Source: Calditrichia bacterium
GTDB taxonomy: Bacteria; Calditrichota; Calditrichia; RBG-13-44-9; J075
Length of the DNA: 64,000 bases
Direction of reading: 5' to 3'
Assembly: GCA_020635015.1 (NCBI GenBank)
Contig: JACKAP010000016.1
Coordinates: 62,001 to 126,000, forward strand
Positions 27,803-36,767 of this stretch are shown here, in pieces. The notes under the pieces were generated by a model that was not told the origin of the DNA, made no database searches, and saw nothing but the letters and a program-made list of their open reading frames with translations. Both the position numbers and the translations under genes were made by a program. The stretch's first letter is position 1. Each line of letters opens with the position of its first letter.

Positions 27803-29425
27803 CTACCAGAACAACCCTACAATCACCACCGTAACGACAATCAGCCCAAATGAGAGTACCCGGTAATTCTGATACCAGGGCATGCCTTTTAGTTCGGCGG
27901 TCTCGGCATCGTAGAAGGCCCGGGTCCAGATGTAGGGAGCAACGGCTTCCTCTGCCGGCGGGTCGCTCATCAGGCTGCCGACCACCAGCAGTACCGCGCT
28001 GACCACGCAGAGGATCGGGGCGATATAGAGAAAATGAATGTTTGTCCAACCGAAGAACTCATTGGAAAGGAACAGCATAAAGCCGGCCAATACCCCACCC
28101 ACCAGCGCGGCAAAGGCGCCTTCGCCGTTGGCCCGCTTCCAGAAGATCCCGATCAGGAACATGGCCACTACCGGTGGAACGGCATAGGAAAGCACCTTCT
28201 GCAGGTATTTGAATAGGGAGCCGAATTCGGAGATCTGCGGAGCCCACAGCGCCGCCAGCAGCATAAAACCAAACGTAACCCAGCGGCCGGTTTTCATCAA
28301 CTGGTGGCTGTCGAGATTCGGTCTGTATTTGTGCACAAAATCCATCGTGACCAGGGTAGAGGCCGAGTTGAGGGTGGAGTCGATCTGCGACATCAAGGCG
28401 GCAATAAACCCTGCCAGCACCAGCCCCAGCATCCCAAACGGCAGCAGGTCGAACAGCAGGGTGGGATAGACCAGGTCGGGATTCTCCGCCAGCGCAGAAG
28501 CAATCGCGGCCGCTTTGGGCGACATGTGCGGTTGGTAAAGCACCAGCGCCAGGGTGCCCGGGATCACCATCAGGAACAGCACCGGCAGCTTCAATAGGCC
28601 GGCGAAGAGGCTGCCCCAACGGCCGTGATTGATATCCTTGGCGCTGAGCACCCGCTGCACCATGAACTGGTTGGTGCACCAGAAATAAAATCCCAGCAGG
28701 GGCACCCCGGTGATCAGCCCTACCCAGGGCACACCCGGATCGCCGACCGGCCGGATCAGGCTGAGCATGTTTGGATCGACCACCTGGGTCACCGCTTCCC
28801 AACTGCCCACCTTCAGGAAGGCCGTCACCGAGATGACAATCGCCCCGATCATCAACAGCACGGTCTGGATGGCGTCGGTGTAGATCACCGCCGCCAACCC
28901 ACCGGCGATGGTGTAGACCCCGGCGACGATTGCCAGCACGGTGATGGTTTGCCAAATGGGAATCTCCGGGAAGATCAGCTTCATCAACAAAGCGCCGGAA
29001 TAAAGGCTCCCGGCAGTGTCAATCACAATATTGAGGAACAGGGTCAGCACCGAAAAATAATTGCGTGCCCGGCTGTCGAAACGTTTTTCCAGAAATTCCG
29101 GCATGGTATAAATGCGCGCCCGGAGAATGAACGGCAGAAAAAATATGGCAAAAAACACCAGGACAAAAGCGGCCATCCACTCGTAATTGAATACGGAAAT
29201 ACCGGTACTGTAGGCATCTCCGGCCAGGCCGATCAGGGTGGTGCTGGAGATATTGGAGGCAAAGAGCGAGATGCCGATAAACGGCCAGATCATCGAACGG
29301 CCGGCCAGGAAGTAATCTTCCGCGGTATTGTGCTTTTTGCCGAGGTGTAATCCCAGCCAGACCACGAATACGATATAGACAAGGATGATCGTATAATCAA
29401 TCGTGTGCAGGGTAAATTCAGGCAT
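27803..29425 (-). CDS. Sodium:solute symporter (SSS family, SGLT-like)
   Basis: This 540-residue protein has about 14 TM helices. The SSS signatures are clear: NTAEDYFLAGRSMIWPFIGI, SLFASNISSTTLIGLAGDAY, RIYTMPEFLEKRF and AGGLAAVIYTDAIQTVLL. Family members couple sodium to uptake of sugars, inositol and similar solutes. The bacterial SGLT-like branch and the divergent GH97 alpha-glucosidase gene next door suggest a sugar substrate (inference). AAGGA lies upstream of the ATG. The C-terminal helix follows a soluble segment near residues 490-515. Confidence 0.9.
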   Translation of the reverse strand: MPEFTLHTIDYTIILVYIVFVVWLGLHLGKKHNTAEDYFLAGRSMIWPFIGISLFASNISSTTLIGLAGDAYSTGISVFNYEWMAAFVLVFFAIFFLPFILRARIYTMPEFLEKRFDSRARNYFSVLTLFLNIVIDTAGSLYSGALLMKLIFPEIPIWQTITVLAIVAGVYTIAGGLAAVIYTDAIQTVLLMIGAIVISVTAFLKVGSWEAVTQVVDPNMLSLIRPVGDPGVPWVGLITGVPLLGFYFWCTNQFMVQRVLSAKDINHGRWGSLFAGLLKLPVLFLMVIPGTLALVLYQPHMSPKAAAIASALAENPDLVYPTLLFDLLPFGMLGLVLAGFIAALMSQIDSTLNSASTLVTMDFVHKYRPNLDSHQLMKTGRWVTFGFMLLAALWAPQISEFGSLFKYLQKVLSYAVPPVVAMFLIGIFWKRANGEGAFAALVGGVLAGFMLFLSNEFFGWTNIHFLYIAPILCVVSAVLLVVGSLMSDPPAEEAVAPYIWTRAFYDAETAELKGMPWYQNYRVLSFGLIVVTVVIVGLFW

Positions 29426-29483
29426 GGCGATCGCGTCCTTCAGTTAGATTTAAAATGATATATTGTATACTCGCTTTTCAAAG

Positions 29484-29538
29484 GTCGTCAGTTCGAACGT
29501 CGTTTGTGAGAAATCGATAACTCCAAAAGATTTAATTT
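29484..29538. repeat. Dispersed ~54-bp repeat, copy 1
   Basis: This segment shares about four in five bases with 44147-44199, including GTCGTCA, TTCGAAC and TTTGTGAGAAATC. Both copies lie upstream of start codons (213 and 114 nt respectively). The rest of the 271-nt divergent gap between the symporter and GH97 genes is AT-rich and probably holds both promoters; none is marked with confidence. Confidence 0.6.
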
Positions 29539-29696
29539 ACAGTGTAATAAAAGTTCCCACACAAAATTATTCCCACTATTACGCATCAGCGGTGAAGGTA
29601 TCATTTTTTCCAGACATATCAAAACAGTGGATTGAAATATTGGTATAAAAGGTGTATATTTTTATGCTTGATATGTTAAAAAATTGGAGCATTATT

Positions 29697-31757
29697 ATGT
29701 ACAAACTGATCCTGATAACCCTGTTCCTCGCCGGCACCCTTGCCGGGCAGACCCTGTCGGTTGCTTCACCGGGCAACATCCTGCAGGTCACCTTTACCCT
29801 GGAAGACGGCGCGCCGTCCTACCAGGTGCTCCGCTTTGGCCGGGAAGTGATCCGCCCCTCCCGCCTGGGATTTATGCTAAAGCAGGCCCCGCATTTCGAC
29901 CGGGGCTTTTCCCTGGTTTCCAGCGATAAAAAAAGTGTCGACGAAACCTGGATCCAGCCCTGGGGTGAGAAGAAGGATATCCGTAATCACTACCGCGAGC
30001 TGCGGGTCGATCTGGCCGGCAGCGGTAAGCCGGCGCGTAAAATGACCCTGGTTTTCCGAGTGTTCGATGACGGCGTGGGATTCCGCTACGAGATTCCCGA
30101 GCAGCCCGGCCTGAATCATTTTGAGATCATGGATGAACTTAGCGAGTTTAGCTTTACCGGTGATCATACCGCCTGGTGGATTCCGGCATACCAGTGGAAT
30201 CGCTACGAATATCTATATTCGCGCACGCCGCTCAGCGCGATCGATACCGTGCATACCCCGCTGACCCTGGAAACGGCCAATGGGCTGCATCTGAGCATTC
30301 ACGAGGCGGCGCTGACCGATTATGCCAGCATGACCCTGGCCCGGATCGACAGCTTCCGGCTAAAAGCGGACCTGGTGCCCTGGTCTGACGGGGTGAAGGT
30401 CAAGACTGCCGCTCCGATGAAAACCCCCTGGCGCACGATCCAGATTGCCGATAATCCCGGAGATTTGATCACCGCTTATCTGATCCTCAACCTGAACGAG
30501 CCGAATAAACTCGGCGACGTTTCCTGGGTCAAGCCTGGGAAATACGTCGGGATCTGGTGGGAGATGCACCTCAACACCGCCACCTGGGGATCGGGCGAGA
30601 AGCACGGCGCCACCACAGAAAATGCCAAACGCTACATCGATTTTGCCGCCAAATACGGCTTTGACGGGGTGCTGGTGGAAGGCTGGAACCTGGGATGGGA
30701 TGGAGATTGGATCAAAAACGGCGATAAGTTCAATTTCCTGACCCCCTATGACGATTTTGATATCAAGGAAGTGACCCGCTATGCCGCGGAGAAGGGAGTG
30801 CGGCTGATCGGTCATCACGAGACCGGGGGAGGGATCGCCAATTACGAGCGGCAGATGGGCGATGCTTTTGCCATGTATGAACGCCTGGGGGTGAAGGCGG
30901 TGAAGACCGGTTATGTGCGCCACGGCCGGGAGATCGAGCGGCTTGACGAGAACGGGCAGGTACAGTTAGAATGGCATCATGGGCAGTACATGGTGCGCCA
31001 TTATCGCAAGGCGGTGATCGAAGCGGCTAAACACCATATCATGATCGATGCCCACGAGCCGATCAAAGATACCGGCATCCGCCGCACCTATCCGAATATG
31101 ATGACCCGGGAAGGGGCCCGCGGCCAGGAGTTCAACGCCTGGGGCGAGAATCACGGTAATCCTCCGGAACATACCACCATTCTGCCCTTCACCCGCCTGC
31201 TGGGAGGGCCGATGGATTTTACCCCGGGGATCTTCGACCTGCTGTTCGAGGAAGCCCGTCCCGATAACCGGGTCAACACCACCCTCACCAAACAGTTGGC
31301 CCTCTATGTGGTGCTTTACAGTCCCCTGCACATGGCCGCCGATCTTCCGGAGAATTATGAAGCCCGCCCGGAGCCGTTTCAGTTCATCCGCGATGTGCCC
31401 ACGGACTGGGAGGATACCCGGGTGCTGAATGCCAGCATCGGCAACTACCTGACGGTGGTGCGCAAAGACCGCAACAGCGCCGACTGGTATCTCGGCAGCA
31501 TCAGCGATGCGGAAGGGCGGGTGCTGCACGCCCCGCTGAATTTCCTCGCGCCGGGGCAGACATATCTTGCCGAGATCTACCGCGACGGCCCCTCCGGCAA
31601 CTGGCAGGATAATCCCTATGATGTGGAGATCGTCAAAATGCTGGTCGATAATGCCGCGACCCTGACGCTGCGCCTCGCGGCCGGCGGGGGGCAGGCGATC
31701 CGTTTTACCCCTGCTACAGAAGCGGATCTTGAGCGCTATGGATCGGCGACAGAATAA
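29697..31757 (+). CDS. Glycoside hydrolase family 97 (SusB-like alpha-glucosidase)
   Basis: The start at 29697 (TTGGAG 7 nt upstream) gives 686 residues with a signal peptide (MYKLILITLFLAGTLAGQ), so the enzyme is periplasmic or surface exposed. The N-terminal beta-sandwich (about 20-270) is followed by the catalytic barrel. Barrel motifs are GVKAVKTGYV, then IMIDAHEPI with RRTYPN, GQEFNAWGENHG, and HTTILPFTRLLGGPMDFTP. These match GH97. The VKTGYV and QEFNAW segments resemble inverting SusB-type enzymes more than the retaining alpha-galactosidases (inference). The C-terminal 90 residues are the GH97_C sandwich. The divergent SSS symporter suggests a small alpha-glucan or glucose utilisation module. 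Confidence 0.88.
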   Translation: MYKLILITLFLAGTLAGQTLSVASPGNILQVTFTLEDGAPSYQVLRFGREVIRPSRLGFMLKQAPHFDRGFSLVSSDKKSVDETWIQPWGEKKDIRNHYRELRVDLAGSGKPARKMTLVFRVFDDGVGFRYEIPEQPGLNHFEIMDELSEFSFTGDHTAWWIPAYQWNRYEYLYSRTPLSAIDTVHTPLTLETANGLHLSIHEAALTDYASMTLARIDSFRLKADLVPWSDGVKVKTAAPMKTPWRTIQIADNPGDLITAYLILNLNEPNKLGDVSWVKPGKYVGIWWEMHLNTATWGSGEKHGATTENAKRYIDFAAKYGFDGVLVEGWNLGWDGDWIKNGDKFNFLTPYDDFDIKEVTRYAAEKGVRLIGHHETGGGIANYERQMGDAFAMYERLGVKAVKTGYVRHGREIERLDENGQVQLEWHHGQYMVRHYRKAVIEAAKHHIMIDAHEPIKDTGIRRTYPNMMTREGARGQEFNAWGENHGNPPEHTTILPFTRLLGGPMDFTPGIFDLLFEEARPDNRVNTTLTKQLALYVVLYSPLHMAADLPENYEARPEPFQFIRDVPTDWEDTRVLNASIGNYLTVVRKDRNSADWYLGSISDAEGRVLHAPLNFLAPGQTYLAEIYRDGPSGNWQDNPYDVEIVKMLVDNAATLTLRLAAGGGQAIRFTPATEADLERYGSATE

Positions 31758-31795
31758 TTTGCTGTAAACTGATACCGGAAAAGCACAGGTGATAG

Positions 31796-32200
31796 ATGAA
31801 CGAACAAGCCCTGCGTTTCATTCTCCGCATGATTGGCGGCGCGTCACTGTTCGCGCTGATTTTTATTTTTGTGCCGTATGAATGGATGAATGAGATTCAC
31901 CACGGTATCGGTTTGGGTGAACTGCCTGAAGCGCCGGTGGTGGGCTATCTTGCCCGCTCGGTATCGGCATTTTATGCGCTGTTCGGAGGGCTGTTCCTGC
32001 TGCTCTCGCTTGATGTAAAACGCCACCGGGAGTTGATCAGTGCCGTCGGCCTGGGCACCGCTTTCCTGGGCCTGGCACTGCTTTTTATCGATTGGCACGA
32101 AGGACTCCCTTTTTGGTGGAAAGTCTGGGAAGGACCGTTTGTGACGGTGGTGGGCCTGGCGATATTTGGCCTGAGCCGGAAGATGAAGGATAAAGGATGA
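31796..32200 (+). CDS. Small four-TM membrane protein
   Basis: This 134-residue hydrophobic protein has about four TM helices (e.g. MIGGASLFALIFIFVPY, SVSAFYALFGGLFLLLS, GTAFLGLALLFI). I do not recognise a family. It begins 38 nt after the GH97 gene and may share its transcript. The last residues (KMKDKG and the stop) are encoded by the beginning of a GGATAAA tandem array. Confidence 0.6.
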   Translation: MNEQALRFILRMIGGASLFALIFIFVPYEWMNEIHHGIGLGELPEAPVVGYLARSVSAFYALFGGLFLLLSLDVKRHRELISAVGLGTAFLGLALLFIDWHEGLPFWWKVWEGPFVTVVGLAIFGLSRKMKDKG

Positions 32201-32277
32201 AGGATAAAGGATGAAGGATAAAGGATAAAGGATTAAGTTTTTGTCACTTTATCCTTAATCCTTTATCCTTTATCCTT
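32180..32277. repeat. GGATAAA inverted array bridging two convergent genes
   Basis: The left arm 32180-32236 starts inside the plus-strand gene and supplies its stop codon. The right arm 32248-32277 ends two bases before the stop codon of the minus-strand gene. The arms pair into a hairpin with a short loop and would terminate or stabilise transcripts from both sides. Confidence 0.8.
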
Positions 32278-32279
32278 TT

Positions 32280-33272
32280 TTACTCTTCATCCTCCATCAT
32301 CGGTGGGGTAGTGGCCGGGCGGTAAAAGGTGACCAGGGCGGACATCACCTCCCGCTGCACCATGCCGCCAGTGGGACGGTTCAGCAGCACGTTGTTGACG
32401 ACCAGGGCCGAGGAGCCTCCTCCATCGAGATTGAGGGCGTCCACCGCGCCGAGATCCCGCATCATCACGGCCAATTCCTGCAGGTTGACCCCCCGGCTGG
32501 CCGATTGCCGGCCGTCGACCACCAGCAGGATCAGTGTGCCGGATTTGGTACGTCCGGCAGCGGTGCGGGGGTGAATATCGGGTATCGATGATCCGAAGAA
32601 GACCTCGTCATCGGCGGTGACCCGGATCTTGCCCTTGCGCAGCAGCATCGGGCCGGCACTCAGGGCGTCGCGCACCGGCCAGATTTGCGCCTTGCGGTAA
32701 TCGAGCGGCTTGGCGGGTTTTCCCGGGCGGTGGGACGGGGGAGCGGGCCATTGGAAAAGGGTGTCGCGCCGGGTGGTCACCCAGGCAAAGGCCACCTCAT
32801 CTTCGCTGGTGAAGCCGATCGCCGCCCGGGCGGCTTCGTAACGCAGCGAGTCGCGCAACACCGAGCGGGTTGCCGGGGCCATCATGGTATCACTGCTCAT
32901 CAATAAACCGGCATGCAGCGCCGGGGTGTGCCCCATGACAAAATATCCCCCATTGATCGCCACCGTGGCCCCGAGATCCCGCGCAAAGCTGGTGACCGTC
33001 TCCCGCCGGTCGCTCATATCATCCGAGATGACCACCCGGGTGTATATCTCCGGGTGCGGCTCGTCGATAGTTACATACCAGGCACGCAGCGGCAAGGTAT
33101 CGTTGAGACCGGCATAAACCCGGATGCCCTCCGGCAGGTTCGCGTTCAGGGAATCGATCGGGGTCCAGACCATCGGCACTTCGGCATAGCGGGTCTGGTC
33201 CGGGCGGCAGGCATTAAATCCGACCAGCAACAGCAGCATTGCCGGCCATAATTTCCATTGGGATATTCCCAT
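32280..33272 (-). CDS. NAGPA-like phosphodiester glycosidase-family lipoprotein
   Basis: From the ATG at 33272 the protein has 330 residues; an ATG at 33302 is an alternative. The N-terminus (WPAMLLLLVGFNAC) is a lipoprotein signal with Cys22. The body matches the NAGPA/phosphodiester glycosidase domain: VAINGGYF, HPRTAAG, LLVVDGRQSASRGVNLQELA, and LGAVDALNLDGGGSSALVV. The eukaryotic member removes GlcNAc from mannose-6-phosphate diesters; bacterial members are largely uncharacterised. It is likely tethered to a membrane and facing the periplasm. It converges on the preceding gene across the repeat hairpin. Confidence 0.8.
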   Translation of the reverse strand: MGISQWKLWPAMLLLLVGFNACRPDQTRYAEVPMVWTPIDSLNANLPEGIRVYAGLNDTLPLRAWYVTIDEPHPEIYTRVVISDDMSDRRETVTSFARDLGATVAINGGYFVMGHTPALHAGLLMSSDTMMAPATRSVLRDSLRYEAARAAIGFTSEDEVAFAWVTTRRDTLFQWPAPPSHRPGKPAKPLDYRKAQIWPVRDALSAGPMLLRKGKIRVTADDEVFFGSSIPDIHPRTAAGRTKSGTLILLVVDGRQSASRGVNLQELAVMMRDLGAVDALNLDGGGSSALVVNNVLLNRPTGGMVQREVMSALVTFYRPATTPPMMEDEE

Positions 33273-33425
33273 TGCGTTCAGTTGCTTCGGCTCTCTCCTC
33301 ATTCCGAACTCACATTTTGTGTCACTTACCGGCACTTATCCCGAAAAGATCAACTTTGGATGGGGTCGACGGATCTGTTACCGGTGCGTTCGGAAAATAT
33401 AACCCAGCCGCTTCAGAATCAACCC

Positions 33426-33449
33426 CCAAATTAATCACTTTTAATTTGG
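33426..33449. promoter_or_regulatory. Palindrome in divergent promoter region
   Basis: CCAAATTAA (33426-33434) and TTAATTTGG (33441-33449) form a perfect 9-bp inverted repeat with a 6-nt spacer. It lies between the divergent NAGPA-like and FKBP genes, about 15 nt upstream of a candidate promoter. It could be an operator for a dimeric regulator. Confidence 0.4.
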
Positions 33450-33464
33450 ATTACCCCGGTTCTG

Positions 33465-33495
33465 TTGCTATTATCATCTGCCATGGCCGTATAAT
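33465..33495 (+). promoter_or_regulatory. Candidate sigma70-type promoter of the FKBP gene
   Basis: TTGCTA (33465-33470) and TATAAT (33490-33495) are spaced by 19 nt, ending 43 nt before the start codon. The -10 box is perfect. The spacing is at the long end, so this is only a candidate. Confidence 0.4.
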
Positions 33496-33538
33496 ATGAC
33501 GGCTCTAAAATTTTATCAATCCGAGAAAGGATAACTAG

Positions 33539-34237
33539 ATGAAGCATGTCTTTGTTTTACTACTTGTGCTGCTGATCGCTTCCTGCCAGAATTCCAATGC
33601 CGGCGGGCCTTCGGTGACGCTGAAGACTGAGATCGATACCCTCAGCTATAGCTTTGGGGCACAGATGGGCAGCAACCTGGCTTTCGCCGGTGATACCCTG
33701 AATGTCGATGCGCTTCTGGAAGGGTTGCGCAGCGCGCTGCTCAAACAGGATCTGAAGCTGACCGATGATCAAATCTTGGCAGGGTTCAACGACTGTAATC
33801 AGTTGCTGCGCGGGAAATTTATGGAAGAGCAGACCCGCCTGGCCCAGGAAAATGTCCAGAAAGGCGAATCGTTTCTCGCCGAAAACAAAACCAAGGAAGG
33901 CGTGATGGAAACCCCCAGCGGCCTGCAGTATAAGGTGCTCAGCGAAGGCAACGGTGTGGCGCCTACAGCCTCGGACAAAGTCAAAGTACATTACCGCGGC
34001 ACTCTGCTTGACGGCAAGGAATTTGATAGTTCCTATAAGCGCGGCGAACCGGCAACCTTCGGCCTCGACGGGGTGATCCCGGGCTGGACCGAAGGAATAC
34101 AGCTGATGAAACCCGGCGCCAAATACGAGTTCTATGTTCCCTCCAGCCTGGCCTACGGCGAGCGGGGATTCCCGCCCAACATCCCCCCCAACTCCACGCT
34201 GATCTTCGAAGTGGAATTGCTGGAGGTCGTGAAGTAG
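33539..34237 (+). CDS. FKBP-type peptidyl-prolyl isomerase lipoprotein (FkpA/Mip-like)
   Basis: This 232-residue protein has a lipoprotein signal (VLLLVLLIASC, Cys16). Residues about 30-120 resemble the FKBP N-terminal dimerisation helix region (DTLSYSFGAQMGSNL, KFMEEQTRLAQENVQKGE). Residues about 125-230 are the FKBP catalytic domain (SGLQYKVLSEG, VKVHYRGTLLDGKEFDSSY, VIPGWTEGIQLM, YGERGFPPNIPPNSTLIFEV). It should assist folding of exported proteins at the envelope. A strong terminator follows. Confidence 0.92.
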   Translation: MKHVFVLLLVLLIASCQNSNAGGPSVTLKTEIDTLSYSFGAQMGSNLAFAGDTLNVDALLEGLRSALLKQDLKLTDDQILAGFNDCNQLLRGKFMEEQTRLAQENVQKGESFLAENKTKEGVMETPSGLQYKVLSEGNGVAPTASDKVKVHYRGTLLDGKEFDSSYKRGEPATFGLDGVIPGWTEGIQLMKPGAKYEFYVPSSLAYGERGFPPNIPPNSTLIFEVELLEVVK

Positions 34238-34257
34238 CGATTAACCATTTTATTTCT

Positions 34258-34295
34258 AAAAAAGCCGTGGCGTAGAAGGTCACGGCTTTTTTTTT
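34258..34295 (+). terminator. Intrinsic terminator of the FKBP gene
   Basis: AAAAAAGCCGTG (34258-34269) pairs with CACGGCTTTTTT (34281-34292), and a run of nine T residues spans 34287-34295. It lies 21 nt after the stop codon. An AAAAAAGCCGT copy recurs at 34478-34488, at the far end of the palindrome that follows. Confidence 0.9.
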
Positions 34296-34477
34296 GCCAC
34301 GAATGTACACGAATGCTCACAAATAACTACTTTGGTCCACGGATTACACGGATTTCCACGGAAACTGATAAATTTAGAAACTAACCGGGTAACAGGTTGT
34401 TAATCAGTGAAAATCCGTGTAATCCGTGGATTGAAGTAGTTTAACAAGATATACAAACATTCGCGTACATTCGTGGC
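34296..34477. repeat. Nested double palindrome of two repeat families
   Basis: The outer pair is GCCACGAATGTACACGAATG (34296-34315) and its counterpart 34458-34477. An intermediate pair is AACTACTT with AAGTAGTT. The inner pair is CCACGGATTACACGGATTT-like (34337-34361) with 34405-34429. All three are arranged symmetrically, giving one cruciform-capable structure of about 180 bp between two convergent genes. Confidence 0.85.
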
Positions 34478-34487
34478 AAAAAAGCCG

Positions 34488-36767
34488 TCAATATGCCAGC
34501 AGGTAAGCCTGCAGCACCTGCTCAGCGATCTGTTGCAGGGTGTCGAGATCTTCGAATTGTCGCACTTCCAGTTGCTCCGGCAGGGCATAGAGGGTGTAAT
34601 CGCCGTCGCGGATAATCGACCGGATGGCTTCGCGCTCCAGGATCAAGTGCGCCCGGTCGGAATGACGCTTGAAGCGGATTGCGCTCAGCAGCAGTTGATC
34701 CCAATCGAGAAAATCCGCCTGTGCGCGCAGTCGCCCGGCGAGGTTGAGCGCTGCGCTTTTGCCGGCATCTTTTTCGGAATGCACCATGGTCAGGCGGGGC
34801 CGCACGTCGACGCGCAGCCGGCTTAGCAGCGCCGGGTTCGGCTGTACTCGCTGGCAGGGCAGGGGGGAAGGGGAGGCGGTGGCGGATACCGGTGCGCCTG
34901 GGCCTTCCCCGGACGGCTTCAGTGCCGGGCGATCCGGCTTCTCCGGGTCAAGACCTTCCTGGCGGATAGCGCTCAGAAATGAATTCATATAATCCGCATT
35001 CAGGCCGAAAAGGTAGAGGGTCTGGAGTAAGCGCAGCGCCGGTGCCGGAGCTGCTTCCCGCCGCAGCGAGAACCGCTGACCCTTGAGACGCACCCCGCGT
35101 CCGAACAATTGCACAATCTGCGGACCCTCTCCCTTGCCCATATTCATAAGCACCATATTGGCCACCCGCCAACTGTTCCAGCCCTCGATAAATTTTTTAG
35201 AGCCGATGAGTACATGCAGGGGTTTTTCAATGTGGTGAATTTGATCAAACAGTGAACTGCTGAAATGATCGGTTTCCACCGTCAGGCCTTCCGCCTCCAG
35301 CAGCTTCTTCAGCGTCGCCACATCGCCCACATTGATCACCCCGAAATAGTGCGGCGACCCACCGGTTTTTAAGCCGATTTCCCCCTCGCCATGGCGGATC
35401 TCCCATAGGGTTAATTCGCCCTTCCCGTAAAACAAGGTCTGGTATATCGACTCCAGGGGAAGGTCCGCTTCGGCAAGCCGGGTCAGTTCCTCTCCAACGC
35501 TATCCGCCAGCAGACCGCCTTTTCCATTCAGCAGGGCGGTCTGAGTTTGCAGCAGCTCCCGCAACCGCTCCGGATAGCGGAGTAGCTCGCGCAGAAAACG
35601 CACCACCTGGAGGATGTCCGATTCCAGCTTTTTCCCGGCCACCCGGCTGCCCACAAAAACCCATAGCGGTGTTTCGATCTGATACCTGCGCACCTCCGCA
35701 CGATGTCTGCGGTAGGCGTTCAGTTGGGCAAAGAACGTCAGCAGGGAGGCGCCGAGCATTCGGCGGGAATAACCCTCAGCCAGCGGTCCGGTGCGGAGAT
35801 TGTAGGTGCGGAATGCCTTGCCGTAGCCATCGTGAAAAAAATGGCGATAGGCATAGTCAAACAGGATCGACTTGGCGTATTCATCGAGCAGAAAGCGATT
35901 TTTGCCGATGATCTGTCCGAAAGTAGCGCTGTATTCCAGGATCATCCCTCCCGCTGCCAGGCGTTCGCGCAATTTTTTCCAGCGCTGTTCCACAGAGCGC
36001 TGTCCCTTGTGGCCTTCATCGATAAACACCAGGTTGCGCCCTTCGAAACAGGCGATGTCTACCCGTACTCCCTCGCTGGTTTTATTCTCTTCCAGCTTAT
36101 GGATGTCGAGGATCACTACCGTGTCCGCCGGGGTTTGCAGATGATCGGGATTGCCGTCATACACCCGGCAGGGAATACCGCTGCGCTGGAACTCCTCAGC
36201 ATGCTGCCGCGAGAGCCCGGCATTGGGAGTAATCAGCAGCATGTTGTCCCAATGGCCCGGGGCGAATTTGAGGAGTTGCCAGTAATGGATGTGCATCAGC
36301 AGGGTTTTGCCGCTGCCGGTGGCCATCCAGAAAGCCAGTTTTTGCAGATCGCTTTCCCGGAAGGGGGTAACCGGAGCGCCGGCACTCGCCCGTTCATGGA
36401 AGCGGTTCAAATCTGCACGCAGGGCGGCGGCGTCACGGAAGTATGCATCGAAATAGAGCTCCGAGAACAGAATCGCCAGTACCTGAAAATATTTTAACTC
36501 TATGTCCGGCTGGTGCCGGCGGGTGCACAGCAGGCGGTGGTATGATTTCAGTGCGCCTTCACAGCGCTGCATCTGTTCGCCGCTAAGGTGTCGCCCGGCG
36601 CCATGGCGGTGGAGACGGGCCAGGATGTCGCCGAGTGGGTCGAGCGAGTCGAGCGGCGTTTCCAGGAGATATGCCCGCAGCGCCGAAAAATTCGTAAAAC
36701 CGAATTGCGCCAGAAAATAGCCCTGGAGTACCAGATGATCTCTTAGCGCCGCTGGTTGTTTAGCCAA
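34488..36767 (-). CDS. SF2 helicase subunit of a type III-like restriction system
   Basis: This 759-residue protein appears to start with TTG at 36767 (AGGGAG upstream), overlapping the previous gene by 8 nt. Superfamily 2 motifs are ordered as in type III Res subunits: ATGSGKT (149-155), FIDEGHKG around 250, SATF (280-283), GSKKFIEGWNSW near 522-533, and QLFGRGVRL (553-561). The last 190 residues do not show a PD-(D/E)xK signature, whereas classical Res proteins carry a C-terminal nuclease domain. It is expected to be the ATP-driven translocase of the complex. It is cotranscribed with the methyltransferase and a small nuclease-like gene. Confidence 0.85.
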   Translation of the reverse strand: MAKQPAALRDHLVLQGYFLAQFGFTNFSALRAYLLETPLDSLDPLGDILARLHRHGAGRHLSGEQMQRCEGALKSYHRLLCTRRHQPDIELKYFQVLAILFSELYFDAYFRDAAALRADLNRFHERASAGAPVTPFRESDLQKLAFWMATGSGKTLLMHIHYWQLLKFAPGHWDNMLLITPNAGLSRQHAEEFQRSGIPCRVYDGNPDHLQTPADTVVILDIHKLEENKTSEGVRVDIACFEGRNLVFIDEGHKGQRSVEQRWKKLRERLAAGGMILEYSATFGQIIGKNRFLLDEYAKSILFDYAYRHFFHDGYGKAFRTYNLRTGPLAEGYSRRMLGASLLTFFAQLNAYRRHRAEVRRYQIETPLWVFVGSRVAGKKLESDILQVVRFLRELLRYPERLRELLQTQTALLNGKGGLLADSVGEELTRLAEADLPLESIYQTLFYGKGELTLWEIRHGEGEIGLKTGGSPHYFGVINVGDVATLKKLLEAEGLTVETDHFSSSLFDQIHHIEKPLHVLIGSKKFIEGWNSWRVANMVLMNMGKGEGPQIVQLFGRGVRLKGQRFSLRREAAPAPALRLLQTLYLFGLNADYMNSFLSAIRQEGLDPEKPDRPALKPSGEGPGAPVSATASPSPLPCQRVQPNPALLSRLRVDVRPRLTMVHSEKDAGKSAALNLAGRLRAQADFLDWDQLLLSAIRFKRHSDRAHLILEREAIRSIIRDGDYTLYALPEQLEVRQFEDLDTLQQIAEQVLQAYLLAY

